Positions 26,101 to 35,778 of a stretch of 64,000 nt of DNA are shown in pieces. The notes beneath the pieces are model-generated. The model was not told the origin of the DNA. It saw only the letters and a list, made by a program, of their open reading frames with translations, and did not search any database. Position numbers and translations under genes: made by a program. How positions within the stretch are numbered: the stretch's first letter is position 1; every line of letters starts with the position of its first letter. Origin of the DNA: Micromussa lordhowensis (lineage: Eukaryota > Cnidaria > Anthozoa > Scleractinia > Lobophylliidae); NCBI GenBank assembly GCA_964020085.1, contig OZ026597.1, positions 16,166,915 to 16,230,914 of the forward strand, given 5' to 3'.

Positions 26101-29100
26101 CAGGGATAATGTTCAGAAAATAATGGTTATCGTCACTGACAAGTGAAATAAATTTAGGTCCGTGTGTGGCTGGAGTTGTAGGACTCAAAATGCCTCGATA
26201 CTGTCTGTTTGGAGACACTGTGAACTATGCTTCAAGGATGGAATCTAGTGGTCTGGGTGAGCATACATATGTATAGACTGTCAATATTAGGTTATTCTTG
26301 CATTCCTTCAGTATTCAGTCACGCACTGACAGTAGCCAACTTTGTACAACTCCCTTAATGCAATGACTCCCTGATCCCCACAATGCCTGTGTACCATTGT
26401 CAGCCTCTTCAGTTTAATTTGTGGTTTAAGTATGAGATAAAGTATTAACTCATGTTAGACACATTGCAATAATTTATTGAAAGCTTGCCATGTCAATTAA
26501 CTGCAGTTGGTTCACCTCTTGGCTTAAGAGTTTTCTCATCTGAATTCCTATTCAACTTTCTATAAAGCAGCTTCCTAGAAACTAGCTATGGCTAATTTAG
26601 ATTTGCCTAGTCCAATCCAGGCAAATTTTGTTCTGATAATGATATGTCTAAAAAAACACAGGTTTAAGTATGTACCCCTACTCAGATCAAAGATTTTTTA
26701 GTCTTTGGGGGACCACTGATAAGGCAGTCAAGCAGGGTGAGGGTCTGTTTGATACCCCAAAACTACTGGTTTGTGACCACTAATTATGAGAGCATGATGT
26801 AAGACTCTATTCCAAAACAGAGCAATATCAGACTGGGAAAAGATAAAGTCCACATCAGCCCTCTGGGGAGAGTTATTCCCAAGCATTAAATTTACTGCCA
26901 TGCTACATTTATTCATGATTTACCCCATACAACCAGAACATAATCCTGCAACTCTGGTTTGTTTATGTATGTGTAGTTTAACATTGAGGAAAGATGTACT
27001 GGAACTGAGTACATGATTAACAGGAGGCCAGTTAAAACTTGACAGAGTCTGGTGATTATTGTCTAAGCATGGCAGACAAGAAATAATAAAAAGAAGAAAA
27101 AATATTTTACGGCGTCAAAAGATAACCGGGCTCGAACTTGCAACTCACTACCAAAAATCAAGTGTTGGTGACCTGATATAAAGAACTAGTCACCAGTAAG
27201 TGACTCAACTTTTCTTCCGTCAACCTTAAAACCTTAAGGAAAAATCAACCTTACTTGTGGATGAAAGATACAAATTATGCAAATAGATATAACAAAAGAA
27301 ACCAGAAATTCTTCTTTATTAAGAGGTATTAAGGGCGCACTAAACAACATGTGCGTGAAGCCTGGTACAACTACCAACAATGTGGCACAGCAGGGGACTA
27401 ATTCCAATATGTCTGTCGACCACAGCCAGTAGCCTTAGCGTAGCACCAAAAGTTGCATAGACGTTACACTAGATGAGGAAGAAGATCAGAGGAAACACGG
27501 AAATGCAACTGAAGATGCTTTCATTAAAATGTATAAAGAAATGTTTTTACACTGTGAGGGTGATTGCCGACTCAAGTCATAAAGAGTTAAAGGACATAAT
27601 GCAATACCTTTCATCTGTAGACATTGTTTTCTATAATTTTACCTCTTTACTTTACAAATATGCTGACTTTCTATGCTTCTTTAAAACATTAGTGCATTAA
27701 GATATCATATATTGGAGTGAGGCAAGAGATTGCAGAAAATTAATTCAATACTTTAGAGAATGAGGTTTCAGACGAAATCGTCTTTCTGCAATCCTGCACT
27801 TCGCAGATATATTAGCAGCCTGAATCTCTGAGTCACAGCTGAGCCTGGCTGGCAGCTTTACAGCTGCAAAATCTCCTTAATCAAGCACTTACCTAGTCAG
27901 CCGCAGTTGTAGCAAGCTCGTTTCACAGGAACTGTTATCGCTCCACAGCACTTCGAATCCATGTGAGTCCAGAATGTAAAGCTGTGCTAGACACACTTGG
28001 AGGATTCTACTTAGAAGAAAGAGGACCAGTCACACTTAAGGTAGAGAAATATTTTCCTGAAGTTTTCATTGGCCAGTTATATAAAGATTAATTCAACAAC
28101 ATGCATGGCATGACCATTTCAACTTGAACAGTTTAGATACATAAACCTCATTGTTAAACATGTTGTTATCAATTTTGTGACACAATAGGCATTTTATCAT
28201 GCTTACTAAAATTTGATAAAATAAAAAATATTCACTGTGCTATTTTGAAATATAAGCCCTTAAAGCTGTAATTAAAGGTGTTTTAGCAGGTCATACTGTT
28301 GCTGTGGTAACCTATTGTGTCACAAGAAGCATAACATGTTCAACAATGATTGGGCAGTTTTTTTGATACCATGGTTGTAGCTTCAAGTGACTAAGAGTGG
28401 ATATTAAATCCCATCAAAATGTAACTACCCACCTTAACAATTCTCTCGTGCAGTTGATTTAAACCTTATTATTCAATAATAACAGGTTACTATTTTTCCT
28501 TAGTGAATATCATTTCAAAGAAAGCAGCAAGTCGTGCATGGAAACCAACAAACAAAAACACCGTTGACGAATCAATTCGCATGTAAATACACCAAAAAAA
28601 CTACGAATAACATATTCAACAAGTGCAGACCTTTGATTGCTTGGTGGTTGACTCCATGAAACAGTGTCCAGGAATTAAGGACTTCTGGTCGAACACAGCT
28701 AAATTCTCAAGGCTGTTGATCGATGATACCATTTTTTGCGATTTTAAACCTTTTCTTTATGACCAAACGCCCTGATATCCTTTTTAAACCCCCGGACTTG
28801 AAATGATCTGTAGTAACTTCTAGATTCAAGCCACTTGCCGGCGGAACAAATGTGGATTAGCTTAGTAGCCCCGCCTTGAAGTTCTCGCCCCCAGATCTTC
28901 TCAGTACTCTTCGGGAAAGAAGACTGGCTACTAGATTAGCCTCTGGCCTTACTGCACAAAGATGTTTGTCCATTTAAAGAGTACATTTTCTGTTTTAGTT
29001 GAACGCATTTTTTTTTTTCAGGGAAAAGGAACGATTGTGAGTTATTTCCTGTGTGGTAAAGATGGATTTGACAAGCCTTTACCTAACCTGAGAGAGGCCG

Positions 29101-29129
29101 CCCCACTGGAAGAGCACGAGTTCAAATGA
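11127..29129 (+). CDS. Receptor-type (natriuretic-peptide-receptor-like) guanylate cyclase, 20 exons
   Basis: Membrane receptor making cGMP from GTP. Exons: 11127-11790, 12455-12741, 13076-13217, 13648-13884, 14644-14740, 15347-15443, 16166-16246, 17095-17172, 17466-17570, 18115-18186, 18281-18446, 20016-20168, 20610-20790, 21421-21561, 21760-21883, 22548-22616, 25648-25822, 26158-26256, 27949-28040, 29022-29129. All introns are GT-AG, phases agree, total 3168 nt (1055 residues, the usual family length). Order: signal peptide (~1-23), ANF-receptor ligand domain (~25-440), TM helix (453-475), kinase-homology domain (~500-780: VALKRL, HGNLKS 633-638, DHG 653-655, WTAPE), signalling helix (~788-834), cyclase domain. 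The HRD aspartate is replaced (HGN), so the kinase part is probably a pseudokinase. Cyclase residues are intact: metal-binding Asp860 and Asp904, guanine-recognising Glu900 and Cys972, and Asn979/Arg983. Ligand unknown. Confidence 0.93.
15104..15199 (-). ncRNA. Hammerhead ribozyme-like core (intron 5 of the cyclase)
   Basis: On the minus strand the conserved core reads CTGATGA (15183-15177), a stem II formed by AGGCT...AGCC, then GAAACGTC (15159-15152). This gives a two-base-pair helix III (AC/GT) and a C at the cleavage position, the minimal type I form reported for Penelope-like elements and retrozymes. Helix I partners are visible: TGATAT/ATATCA near the core and AAGGTCTA (15199-15192) against TAGACCTT (15111-15104) further out. 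The surrounding sequence shows no polymerase, so this is a repeat fragment. Its orientation is antisense to the host gene. Activity is inferred from the core only. Confidence 0.6.
16808..16936. mobile_element. MITE (TTTTCAATTGAGTGTCG ends) in intron 7
   Basis: TAGAGAGGTTTTCAATTGAG...TGTCG at the left is mirrored by CGACACGCAATTGAAAATTG...CTCTA at the right, with TTGGTTTTGGTTTTAC blocks inside. A related copy lies in intron 16 (about 22950-23130). Ends in TA on both sides. Confidence 0.75.
18700..18850. mobile_element. CGTCCACAC-type MITE fragment in intron 11
   Basis: Contains TGACCGGTGATTGTTGC, CAAATTCCTCCGGCGTAGTG and GTGGACGGAAAACATTTG, the same blocks as at 5037-5232 and 20997-21320. Left boundary uncertain. 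Confidence 0.6.
19390..19505. repeat. Near-perfect long hairpin in intron 11
   Basis: Two ~50-bp arms are almost exact inverted copies around the centre CCCCCACTAAGTGGGGG. Arms include CTCCGCAGCCGTTATTAGG and GTCACGCAACGCTTCTCC. Pairing weakens but continues outwards to about 19387 and 19508. It looks like two facing copies of one transposon end (a snapback deletion derivative). The open frame that runs into it is not coding. Confidence 0.8.
20392..20452. repeat. Short tandem repeat in intron 12
   Basis: Two ~30-bp units, each ACAACGCGTGCAAAAA followed by ACGCGTTA, stand side by side. Each unit is itself an imperfect palindrome around ACGCGT. Confidence 0.65.
20997..21320. mobile_element. 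CGTCCACAC-type MITE with internal tandem unit, intron 13
   Basis: Starts CCCCGTCCACACTACGAGG and ends CAAATTCCTCCGGCGTAG. The block GGTTTCACTCTGAAAACGCA plus the following CATCAAATGTTTTCC occurs twice about 65 bp apart. Non-coding. Confidence 0.65.
21326..21372. repeat. Telomere-like (CCCTAA)n tract in intron 13
   Basis: Consecutive degenerate and exact CCCTAA units (CCTAACCCTAATCCTAACTC, then CCCTAACCCTAACCC) directly adjoin the MITE end. TTAGGG is the usual animal telomere unit, so this is a short interstitial telomeric-like tract, either a repair scar or a slipped microsatellite. Confidence 0.7.
22950..23130. mobile_element. MITE (TTTTCAATTGAGTGTCG family) in intron 16
   Basis: Left end GAGCGGTTTTCAATTGAGTG matches the element at 16808-16936, and TTGGTTTTGGTTTTACTTC lies near the right side. 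The right inverted end is not clear. Confidence 0.5.
23782..24240 (-). pseudogene. Transposon protein C-terminus with SAP-like motif
   Basis: On the minus strand a frame runs from about 24240 to the stop at 23782. It has a segment [20 protein letters not shown], a very basic stretch ([17 protein letters not shown]) and then [16 protein letters not shown]3[10 protein letters not shown]. The last has the helix-loop-helix spacing of SAP DNA-binding motifs (leucine positions, then G-K-K-x-E-K-V). Upstream the frame meets a stop and the sense continues in another frame, so the gene is broken. It is probably the tail of the protein once encoded by the surrounding TIR element. Its catalytic part is not visible. 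Confidence 0.5.
24329..24868. mobile_element. Pogo/Tigger-like MITE, nested
   Basis: CAGTAGAACCCCGGTAACTC at the left and GAGTTACCGGGGTTCTACTG at the right form perfect 20-bp ends flanked by TA on both sides (24327-24328 and 24869-24870), the target site of Tc1/mariner/pogo elements. Subterminal GTTCGAGTTA/TTCGAGTTATC motifs are repeated several times near both ends. Only 540 bp, no transposase. Confidence 0.85.
26734..28192 (+). repeat. Segmental duplication A, parent copy (introns 18-19 plus exon 19 of the cyclase)
   Basis: From AGGGTGAGGGTCTGTTTGAT to GTGACACAATAGG this stretch is repeated in the same orientation at 62109-63873. It covers most of intron 18, exon 19 (27949-28040) and the beginning of intron 19. 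Part of it (about 27117-27200, minus strand) has a B-box-like GTTCGAGCCC and may be a worn tRNA-type SINE. The rest of the intronic sequence is not recognised. Confidence 0.85.
28150..28410. mobile_element. Palindromic MITE (GGTTACCATAGCAACA family), intron 19
   Basis: Left-arm blocks (ATCAATTTTGTGACACAATA) and right-arm blocks (AGCAGGTCATACTGTTGC, GGTAACCTATTGTGTCACAA, AATGATTGGGCAGTTTTTT) are the same as in the longer copies at 48831-49801 and 52032-52669. The centre is rearranged. Confidence 0.65.
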
Positions 29130-29241
29130 TGCTCCAAATCTGACCAGCAAAGGACCATTACTGGAAAGGGCTCGATTACTACGTCACTTACAAGCACCAA
29201 AATGTCGAAAGTGAATTGTGGGAATCGCTGATATAAAGCCA

Positions 29242-29247
29242 AATAAA
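29242..29247 (+). promoter_or_regulatory. Polyadenylation signal of the cyclase gene
   Basis: AATAAA occurs 113 bases after the stop codon (29127-29129), just before a MITE starts. It is the first canonical signal downstream. Confidence 0.55.
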
Positions 29248-29269
29248 CGCGGGGTTTCGCCACTCGCAC

Positions 29270-29594
29270 ACCGTAAAGTGCCCTTTCTAAACCCTGGGCT
29301 TATACAGCTTTGTAAGGGCTTTCATCCGAGGGGGCTTTTAAATATAACCCGAATAAAAAATACCGTTTCGAAATGAGCTATAGCTGCACATATTGAGATC
29401 CGTTTTATCATTTAATGAATTAAGCTCATTAAAACACCATAATAAAACGAATTCAAAATAAGGAAAGCTAGAGGGCGCTTACCACTGGATGTATTTGGGG
29501 GTTTACAGGTAGATGAACCGATAAACGGGGGGGAGGGGGTGGCTTATAAGTAAGGCGCTTATAAGTAGGGAACTTTTAAGCAGGATTTTACGGT
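29270..29594. mobile_element. MITE with ACCGTAAA ends, 3' of the cyclase
   Basis: ACCGTAAAGTGCC at the left is mirrored by a right end finishing ATTTTACGGT. GCTTATAAGTA and AAGCAGG motifs lie near the right end. About 325 bp, non-coding. Related ends appear around 52960-53105. Confidence 0.65.
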
Positions 29595-29837
29595 AGCAGA
29601 AAACGACAAACATTTAAGGAACAAGAGTTAAGAAATAGACTTATTGCATATTTGTACTTCTCAACCACACACATTGCATTTCGTGGTACTTCATTCGTTG
29701 TTTACAGTACTTTTCACTGTCTGAATAAATCGGAACAAGGTATTGAAAAATATATACCACGCTTAGCAAGGGAGATGAAATGTTTCTAACAAATGTAAAT
29801 AATGTATTTTTCTGTAGAGGCTAAGATGGTGGACCAA

Positions 29838-31622
29838 GAATCTTTGACTTGCGGCTAAATACAGGAATCGATCCGACTTCTCATTGGACGAGGGAACAAT
29901 GGACTCTTAGCACGTGTTTCGGAAAACCGCTGGGACATCTGTGGTGTGTACTATACTAGAGATCGATCTTCGTACAAAATTAAAAATATTTCAGCAGATC
30001 CAAAGTTAATAAGGCGATGATGGGCTTTTGAATCAAGTTCGAAGTAACAATTTCACGCAAAGAAACAAATAAGCGGTTTTATTCCCATGTAAATAAGCCG
30101 CAGGCTTACGCAAAAGTTATCTTGAAATCAATCTTCACTTGTAATGTGCCACATTTTTGGCGGATTGATTCCTGTTATTAACGACGAAAGGGTCAAAGGC
30201 TATATACAGGAATCGATCCGACTTCAAATTGGACTAGAGAACAACGTATTATTTTATTATTTCAGCTAACATATGCAGTATGGTATGCTTCCGATGGATG
30301 TGCGACTGTCCGTTTAGGGAATGTAAGGACTAAATAAAAGTACACACTTTAAAAGGAAACTAATAAATGTATTAATTTCATACTTTCTTTTAAAACAGTG
30401 CAGAAGTTTTAGTCACGCAATATTACGCACGACCGTGGGGCTAAGCGGGCATACTAAGCTGAAGCGGGAAAAGCGCGCCAAATTTGTATGCATGTATGGT
30501 GATAATTCTCAGCTTGGATTATATTAATTCGCTGTGCCTATTTACGCCTCGTCAAGTGTTTAGAGGTCCGTGGACAGAAAGACGCACAAAATGAATTCGA
30601 GGACGTCGAAAAGTGAGTACTTCTCCGAAGCTTTTTCGTTTAAATTTAACCGGTTTACATGTCAGCCGAGGTTAATCGTACTTTCTTATGCGTTCTCTCA
30701 CTCTCTCAGGAAAGAAGAATTTTTTTCGTGCATCGGAAACTAGCAAAACAGATCCACTACTAAAGGTAAAAGGGCAAAAATCTGATATCCCTTCAGCAGA
30801 TTTTGTGTAAGCTTTGTTAATTGTATAATATATCAGTCATTTCATTATTATTTAGCTCTTAATGCACAGGAGACTCATTCCCCCTTCAGCAAATAGCCGC
30901 CGGTTTTTTTTTTCCTGAATAGACTCCTGAATTCAATTGTGGATGGATTCCTTCCCTTATCTGTGCAGCAGTACGACTTGTTCCACTTATTTTAGTTGAA
31001 ATAATAAAATAATACGTTGAAATAATACGTTGTTCTCTGGTCCCATTAATTTGAAGTCGGATCGATTCCTGTATATAGCCTTTGACCATTTCGTCGTTAA
31101 TAACAGGAATCAATCCGCAAAAACTGTGGCACATTACAAGTGAAGATCGATTTTCAAGATAACTTTTGTGCCAAGCTGCGGCTTATTTACATGGGAATAA
31201 AACTGCTTATTCGATTCTTTGCGTGAAAACGTTGAAATAATACGTTGTTCTCTAGTCCAATTTGAAGTCGGATCGATTCCTGTATATAGCCTTTGACTAC
31301 TTGGTCGCTAATAACAGGAATCGATCCGACAACAAAGTGAGTGAGCATCGATGTTTAAGACATTCAGTTTTGCGCCAAGCTGGGAATAAAACAACTTATC
31401 TGATTCTTTACTTCAAATCGTTACTTCGAAGTTGATTCAAATGCCCATAATCGCCTTTCCTTTCGATCTGCACAGATCTGCACACATATTTCTTGTTTTG
31501 TAACGAAGACCGCTCTCCAGAAGCAGGCGATCGATTACAGATGTCCCAGCGGTATGCCATTGTTCACTCGTCCAATGAGAAGTCGGATCGATTCCTGTAT
31601 TTAGCCGCAAGTGAATCTTTGT
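29838..31622. mobile_element. 1.8-kb foldback transposon with repeated GATCGATTCC motifs
   Basis: Left arm (29838 to about 30275) and right arm (about 30985-31622) are inverted copies. The ends read CTTGCGGCTAAATACAGG outward from both sides, followed by GAATCGATCCGACTTC. The 15-bp motif ACAGGAATCGATCCG or its complement occurs at least eight times (near 29862, 30170, 30210, 31055, 31105, 31268, 31313, 31592). The right arm contains an internal direct duplication of about 240 bp (about 31010-31245 versus 31240-31480). The unique centre carries a truncated split gene start. Confidence 0.75.
30591..30765 (+). pseudogene. Truncated two-exon gene start inside the foldback element
   Basis: ATG at 30591 opens exon 1 (30591-30612), which ends at a GTGAGT donor. 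After a 97-bp intron ending CTCTCTCAG, exon 2 (30710-30765) continues in phase to a GTAAAA donor. The joined peptide is 26 residues, strongly basic (SKRKKNFFRASETSK). No further exon follows before the right inverted arm. The position suggests the leftover 5' end of the gene of an autonomous relative. The protein family is not recognised and the exon calls rest on splice signals alone. Confidence 0.4.
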
Positions 31623-31904
31623 ATTTAAAGAGATAAGCACAAGAAAATGTTGAGAAATAATTATTGTAACTAATAATAATGATAGCTACACAGTAACTAC
31701 TACATAGGTCAAAAATAAAGACTTTATTTATTACAAAATACTTTTTATAACAACTTTTTAATTTGGTGATGACGGGAAATATGGTTATTTCCACCATCAT
31801 ATTCTTCTGTGTTGTATCTACAATTTTATAGGCTTAATTTTACATATACTGGAAATACCGTAGATTCGTTTGACAACGTGGTGAGGGAAAAGGGTTTGAA
31901 TTTA

Positions 31905-32170
31905 CCACCGTTTTCCTTGATACGCGACTTTCGACCCGCGGAAACATTTCCAAAATTTCCGTCAATCATACATGATATCGACAGATCGGATCGAAATCCA
32001 CCAATCACAGCCCGCTAGCATGACGTAAACAAGGTCTGAAGGTCACACTAGTGGCTGTGATTGGTGGATTTCGATCCGATCTGTCGATAACACGCAAGAC
32101 TGACGGAAATTTTGGAAACGTTTCCGCGGGTGTTTTGATTTCGAAAGTCGCGTATCAAGGAAAACGGTGG
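31905..32170. mobile_element. 266-bp palindromic MITE with TA target duplication
   Basis: Ends are CCACCGTTTTCCTTGATACG and the exact inverse. The arms (over 100 bp each, with ATCGACAGATCGGATCG and GATTGGTGGATTTCG) nearly meet in the middle. TA flanks both sides (31903-31904, 32171-32172), while the paralogous site at 54440-54441 has a single TA and no element. Tc1/mariner-type insertion is likely from the TA site. Confidence 0.85.
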
Positions 32171-33201
32171 TAAAACACTTGTAAGTATTGTACTCTTCAA
32201 GAAATATTTCTCGGGCGTCCGTTCTATTAAGTCAGTTTTCAAATTTGTTAAAAGTGCCTACTTTATAACTAATTTTTATCATATACAAAGATTTTCCAGT
32301 AAAATGACTACTTTCTGGAAACTAAAAAACTACCGTCACTCAGTGTTGCCTAAAAGCTTTTTCCAAACAAGGTTTGAACACGCCAGATAACTGTGATATT
32401 TAAAAACATTTCTAACTGGTCCTGTGGTTTGGTTCAGTTATGCAAGTTTTTCAAGTGATATAATCAATATACACAGAGAAAAACCACACATTTGTATCGA
32501 ACAAATGGCTAAAACAAGACTAGGAAACGCAGCGAGTGATAGCACTACCGTATACGGAAGCGATAACAGTGACAAAACCTTTCCCTGGACCAAAACACTT
32601 TCAGACAGCATATGCACACCCTTTGTCAGAAAGCAGCCTCGAGATTCGCTTTGGAAATATAAGAAAGCTTAAACTGTGGCTGGCTATACTGTCGAGCGAG
32701 TCTTCTAGCTTCAGTAATGAAAACCGTAAACTTGAAATAGCTGGCAAGGTGTTAGGTTCCTGGTGAAAGACAGAGACACATCATGCACTGGTCATGATGT
32801 GATGCCTGTAAAGCTGCCTGTTTGATGCACCGCCGTTTGAGCTTTTAATTTAGATCATACGAAATTTGCCAACGAGCAAGAAAATCTACAATCGACAACA
32901 ATTCGCAATTAAAAAAGTCATTAATAAATATAAAAATTAGAATCTTCATTCATATGGCTTGATTCTGGCTGCATGAAAAGAAGTTCAAGGTAAACTTGGG
33001 AATAAAAACCATTTTACTCTACTGGCTTTACATTTTAATGAATCAGACTTGACCTATGCAACTCCTAACCAATCATATGCAGACCTGATTCCAAACGAAA
33101 GTCACGTGGCCAAATCGAGCTGGTTTTAGCCGCAGATTGGCTTCGCCTTTTCCTTCTGTATAACTGATTGGTCGAGAGCTTATCAATGTTTGTCATACTT
33201 G

Positions 33202-33232
<31 letters not shown>

Positions 33233-33359
33233 TATTACAAGATAATTTGGTTTTATCAACTGGGTTGATAATGTGAATTGGCCACCGTAAAGAGAATCGG
33301 AAGCGAATCGCTCCGACGAAGGGCTAACGCTCGAAACGTGAGCTTCCGAATCTCTTTAC
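33202..33359 (+). mobile_element. Hammerhead-bearing insertion with 14-bp target duplication (Penelope-like or retrozyme-like)
   Basis: The 158-bp insert is flanked by exact copies of GTTTGTCATACTTG (33188-33201 and 33360-33373). The paralogue has the single empty site at 55522-55535. The 3' part folds as a hammerhead: helix I GTAAAGAGAATCGGAAGC (33287-33304) pairs with GCTTCCGAATCTCTTTAC (33342-33359) with one mismatch, core CCGACGA (33313-33319), stem II GGGC-TAAC-GCTC, then GAAACGTG (33333-33340). The core departs from CUGANGA at one base and the cleavage base is G, so self-cleavage is unlikely. The core type resembles that of Penelope-like elements; no protein-coding part is present. Confidence 0.7.
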
Positions 33360-35629
33360 GTTTGTCATACTTGGTTGCCGTTTCGCTGTGTTGAGTGAGC
33401 CGAGATTAATTCACACCAGTTTCTCTGTTCTGTTTGTCAAGCTGCAATTTTCTTGAAGAAACTGTTGTTCCCGTTGTCGTAAGGTTTCTGTGACCGCCAC
33501 AAGCTTTTTCAAGCCCGGCTGAAAAAAAGAACATTAAAACTACATTTCATTTTGTGCTTGTACAAAAACAAGATCTGGATTCGTTTTTAGTGATCGTGTT
33601 ACTCCCACAATATCTGAGTTTCAATAAATCCCAAAATAAGAGACTGTACAAGATTTTGCTACGTCAGAGCATTCGAAAATATCCAGATTCACCGTCCACA
33701 CGTTATCGGATTCGTTGCGGATTTACGTTTTTCCACTCTGGATAGCGGGTTCAAATATATCCAGATTCGTGTGGACAGGACCTCAGTTGACCAGACAAAA
33801 CGTACGACAAAAGGTTAAAACAAGTTAAAAGAACAAAGAACCAATCACGTTTCAAGGATAACGAGGTCTACTAACTGATAAAAAAAACCTGTCTCACCTG
33901 ACATCATGTTACATATTTTGGAATTCATTATGGCGGGACAAATTAACCGACGGAAAAGAAAACCACTGAAACATGAAAACAACAGAGGTAATAAACACGA
34001 GTTTACAGATTATTGGCAACATTAGAAACGAGAGGGAACTTAGGGGAAGTCTCGCAGGTGGTTGTGGAATCGTTAATGGGAACAAAACAAAGACGATAAG
34101 CTATATTGTCCCCAGTAGCGATTCCAGAAGTGACTGCACGACCCTCGCCACAGATTTCTTCTCCTTTCTAAAGTGACGAATGAGCAGTCACTCTTTTCCT
34201 TACTTGGTCGATCAAAAAGGACAAATAAGCGAAATGCATTCACTGTCACGCGAAAACTAAGGATTGACTTTTTCATTCTTTTTATTTTTTTTTACCCTGT
34301 GTCTGTGACGAACCAAAGGAAAGAGCTAATGTTCGTCGTCTATTAATTCCAGATGGGTAGCTTTCGTATTGTTACAGGAACGCATGGCGCAGAATGGCCG
34401 GACATCATTAATATTCATACCGCATTAAGCATTCATGCCGCATTTGGCACTTAGAGTGCGGCGGCATCACTGTGCAGATAGTGAAGTACTGATAAATTTT
34501 TCAGTTTCAGTGAACGCGTTTATCGTTGGTGGATTTAACCTTCTGAACACTGACTTGAATGAAACATTTGCTCAATTGTCGAACAGAAAGTAAATATAAA
34601 TCAGAGTGTAAGACCGTACACAGCACGAGAAGAAAGGCGAAAGAGATGTTTGCAAATCACTCTGACAGTTCAGTTTTGATCATTTAGTGGGGCTGTTAGT
34701 TAACATTTGCCACCGATGAAGAAACCGGGCGCCGGGCCTTCGAACAATTCCGATATTAGTGTTCTTTTTTCATTTCTTATATAAAGCGACCGCCGCGGCC
34801 ATCCCAGCTTGTCCTCTCATTTCTCTAGGGTATATTTTAAGGATAAATCGATATTTTTGTGGCTGTGTAAAAAGCCGCGAACCGCTGCGAAACTTTGAAG
34901 TTCTTTCTGCGTCTTATGCAGACCTTAAGGGAATGCGGCTCGAAAGTGCCGTTACTTAACCAAAACCATTTCAGTTATCTCACTATCGTTTCACAGCAAT
35001 ACAATCCTGAGAAAGCAAACGACCCCTTAAGTTTGAGATTCGCGGATCAACGATATGTCACCACAATCTGTCCAGCACCGCATAAAAGGAAACAATGATA
35101 AGTCGGTGCCTTTGGCAGAGTGTAAACAACACACATTTGCAAGGTCCTAGCAAATTTCTCTGCTAACAATGGCTGGAGTGGGGCATGAACTGTACGGGAT
35201 CACAATGCTGTTAGCGCTCGTTTCTTCTCCGTGCAGAATCTCTTACCAAGCTGGTTACTCTAAACATGATCAGATGTAAATGGTGAACAACTAGTTTGCA
35301 GGTCTAAAGGACATAATTACCTTACAATTAGGGGACTGTTGTTGACTATCAAAAATCTAAATAAAGTCTTTCATTTATTCATTCATTCAACGCAAGAACA
35401 AAAGAATCATTGAAGTGTTCTGTTTGTCATTCGCGCGGCAAAGCGTACGTCAATTTGAAATTCTCTTAGAGTAATTCCAGTTCTATCTTATAGAAAAGTT
35501 CATTTTCGGAGCTCCATTCTATTTAAGTGAAAAATAGCGTTTCCTTCTGTTAACAGTTCTTTTAAGAACTACATCTCCATTTCAAAGAGATGTCTCTCCT
35601 TGAACAAGATGATCTTCCGACAATAGGCA

Positions 35630-35778
35630 ATAGGCCATTTCCGAATTACCCTGTGCCTCTGTTTCAAAACGAGTCTTCGTGCAAACCCTTTATTATAAAA
35701 ATGAACCTGAACACGGAAGTCATTTTTTTATATGGATTATTTCCCATGAACACGCGTTTTGACTCGGAAACGGCCTAT
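35630..35778. mobile_element. MITE with ATAGGCC ends (also at 56775-56925)
   Basis: ATAGGCCATTTCCGA at the left is mirrored by TCGGAAACGGCCTAT at the right, and GTTTCAAAACGAGTCTTCGT pairs with the inner right arm around AACACGCGTTTTGAC. Shared by both copies of duplication B, so it predates the duplication. Confidence 0.7.
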
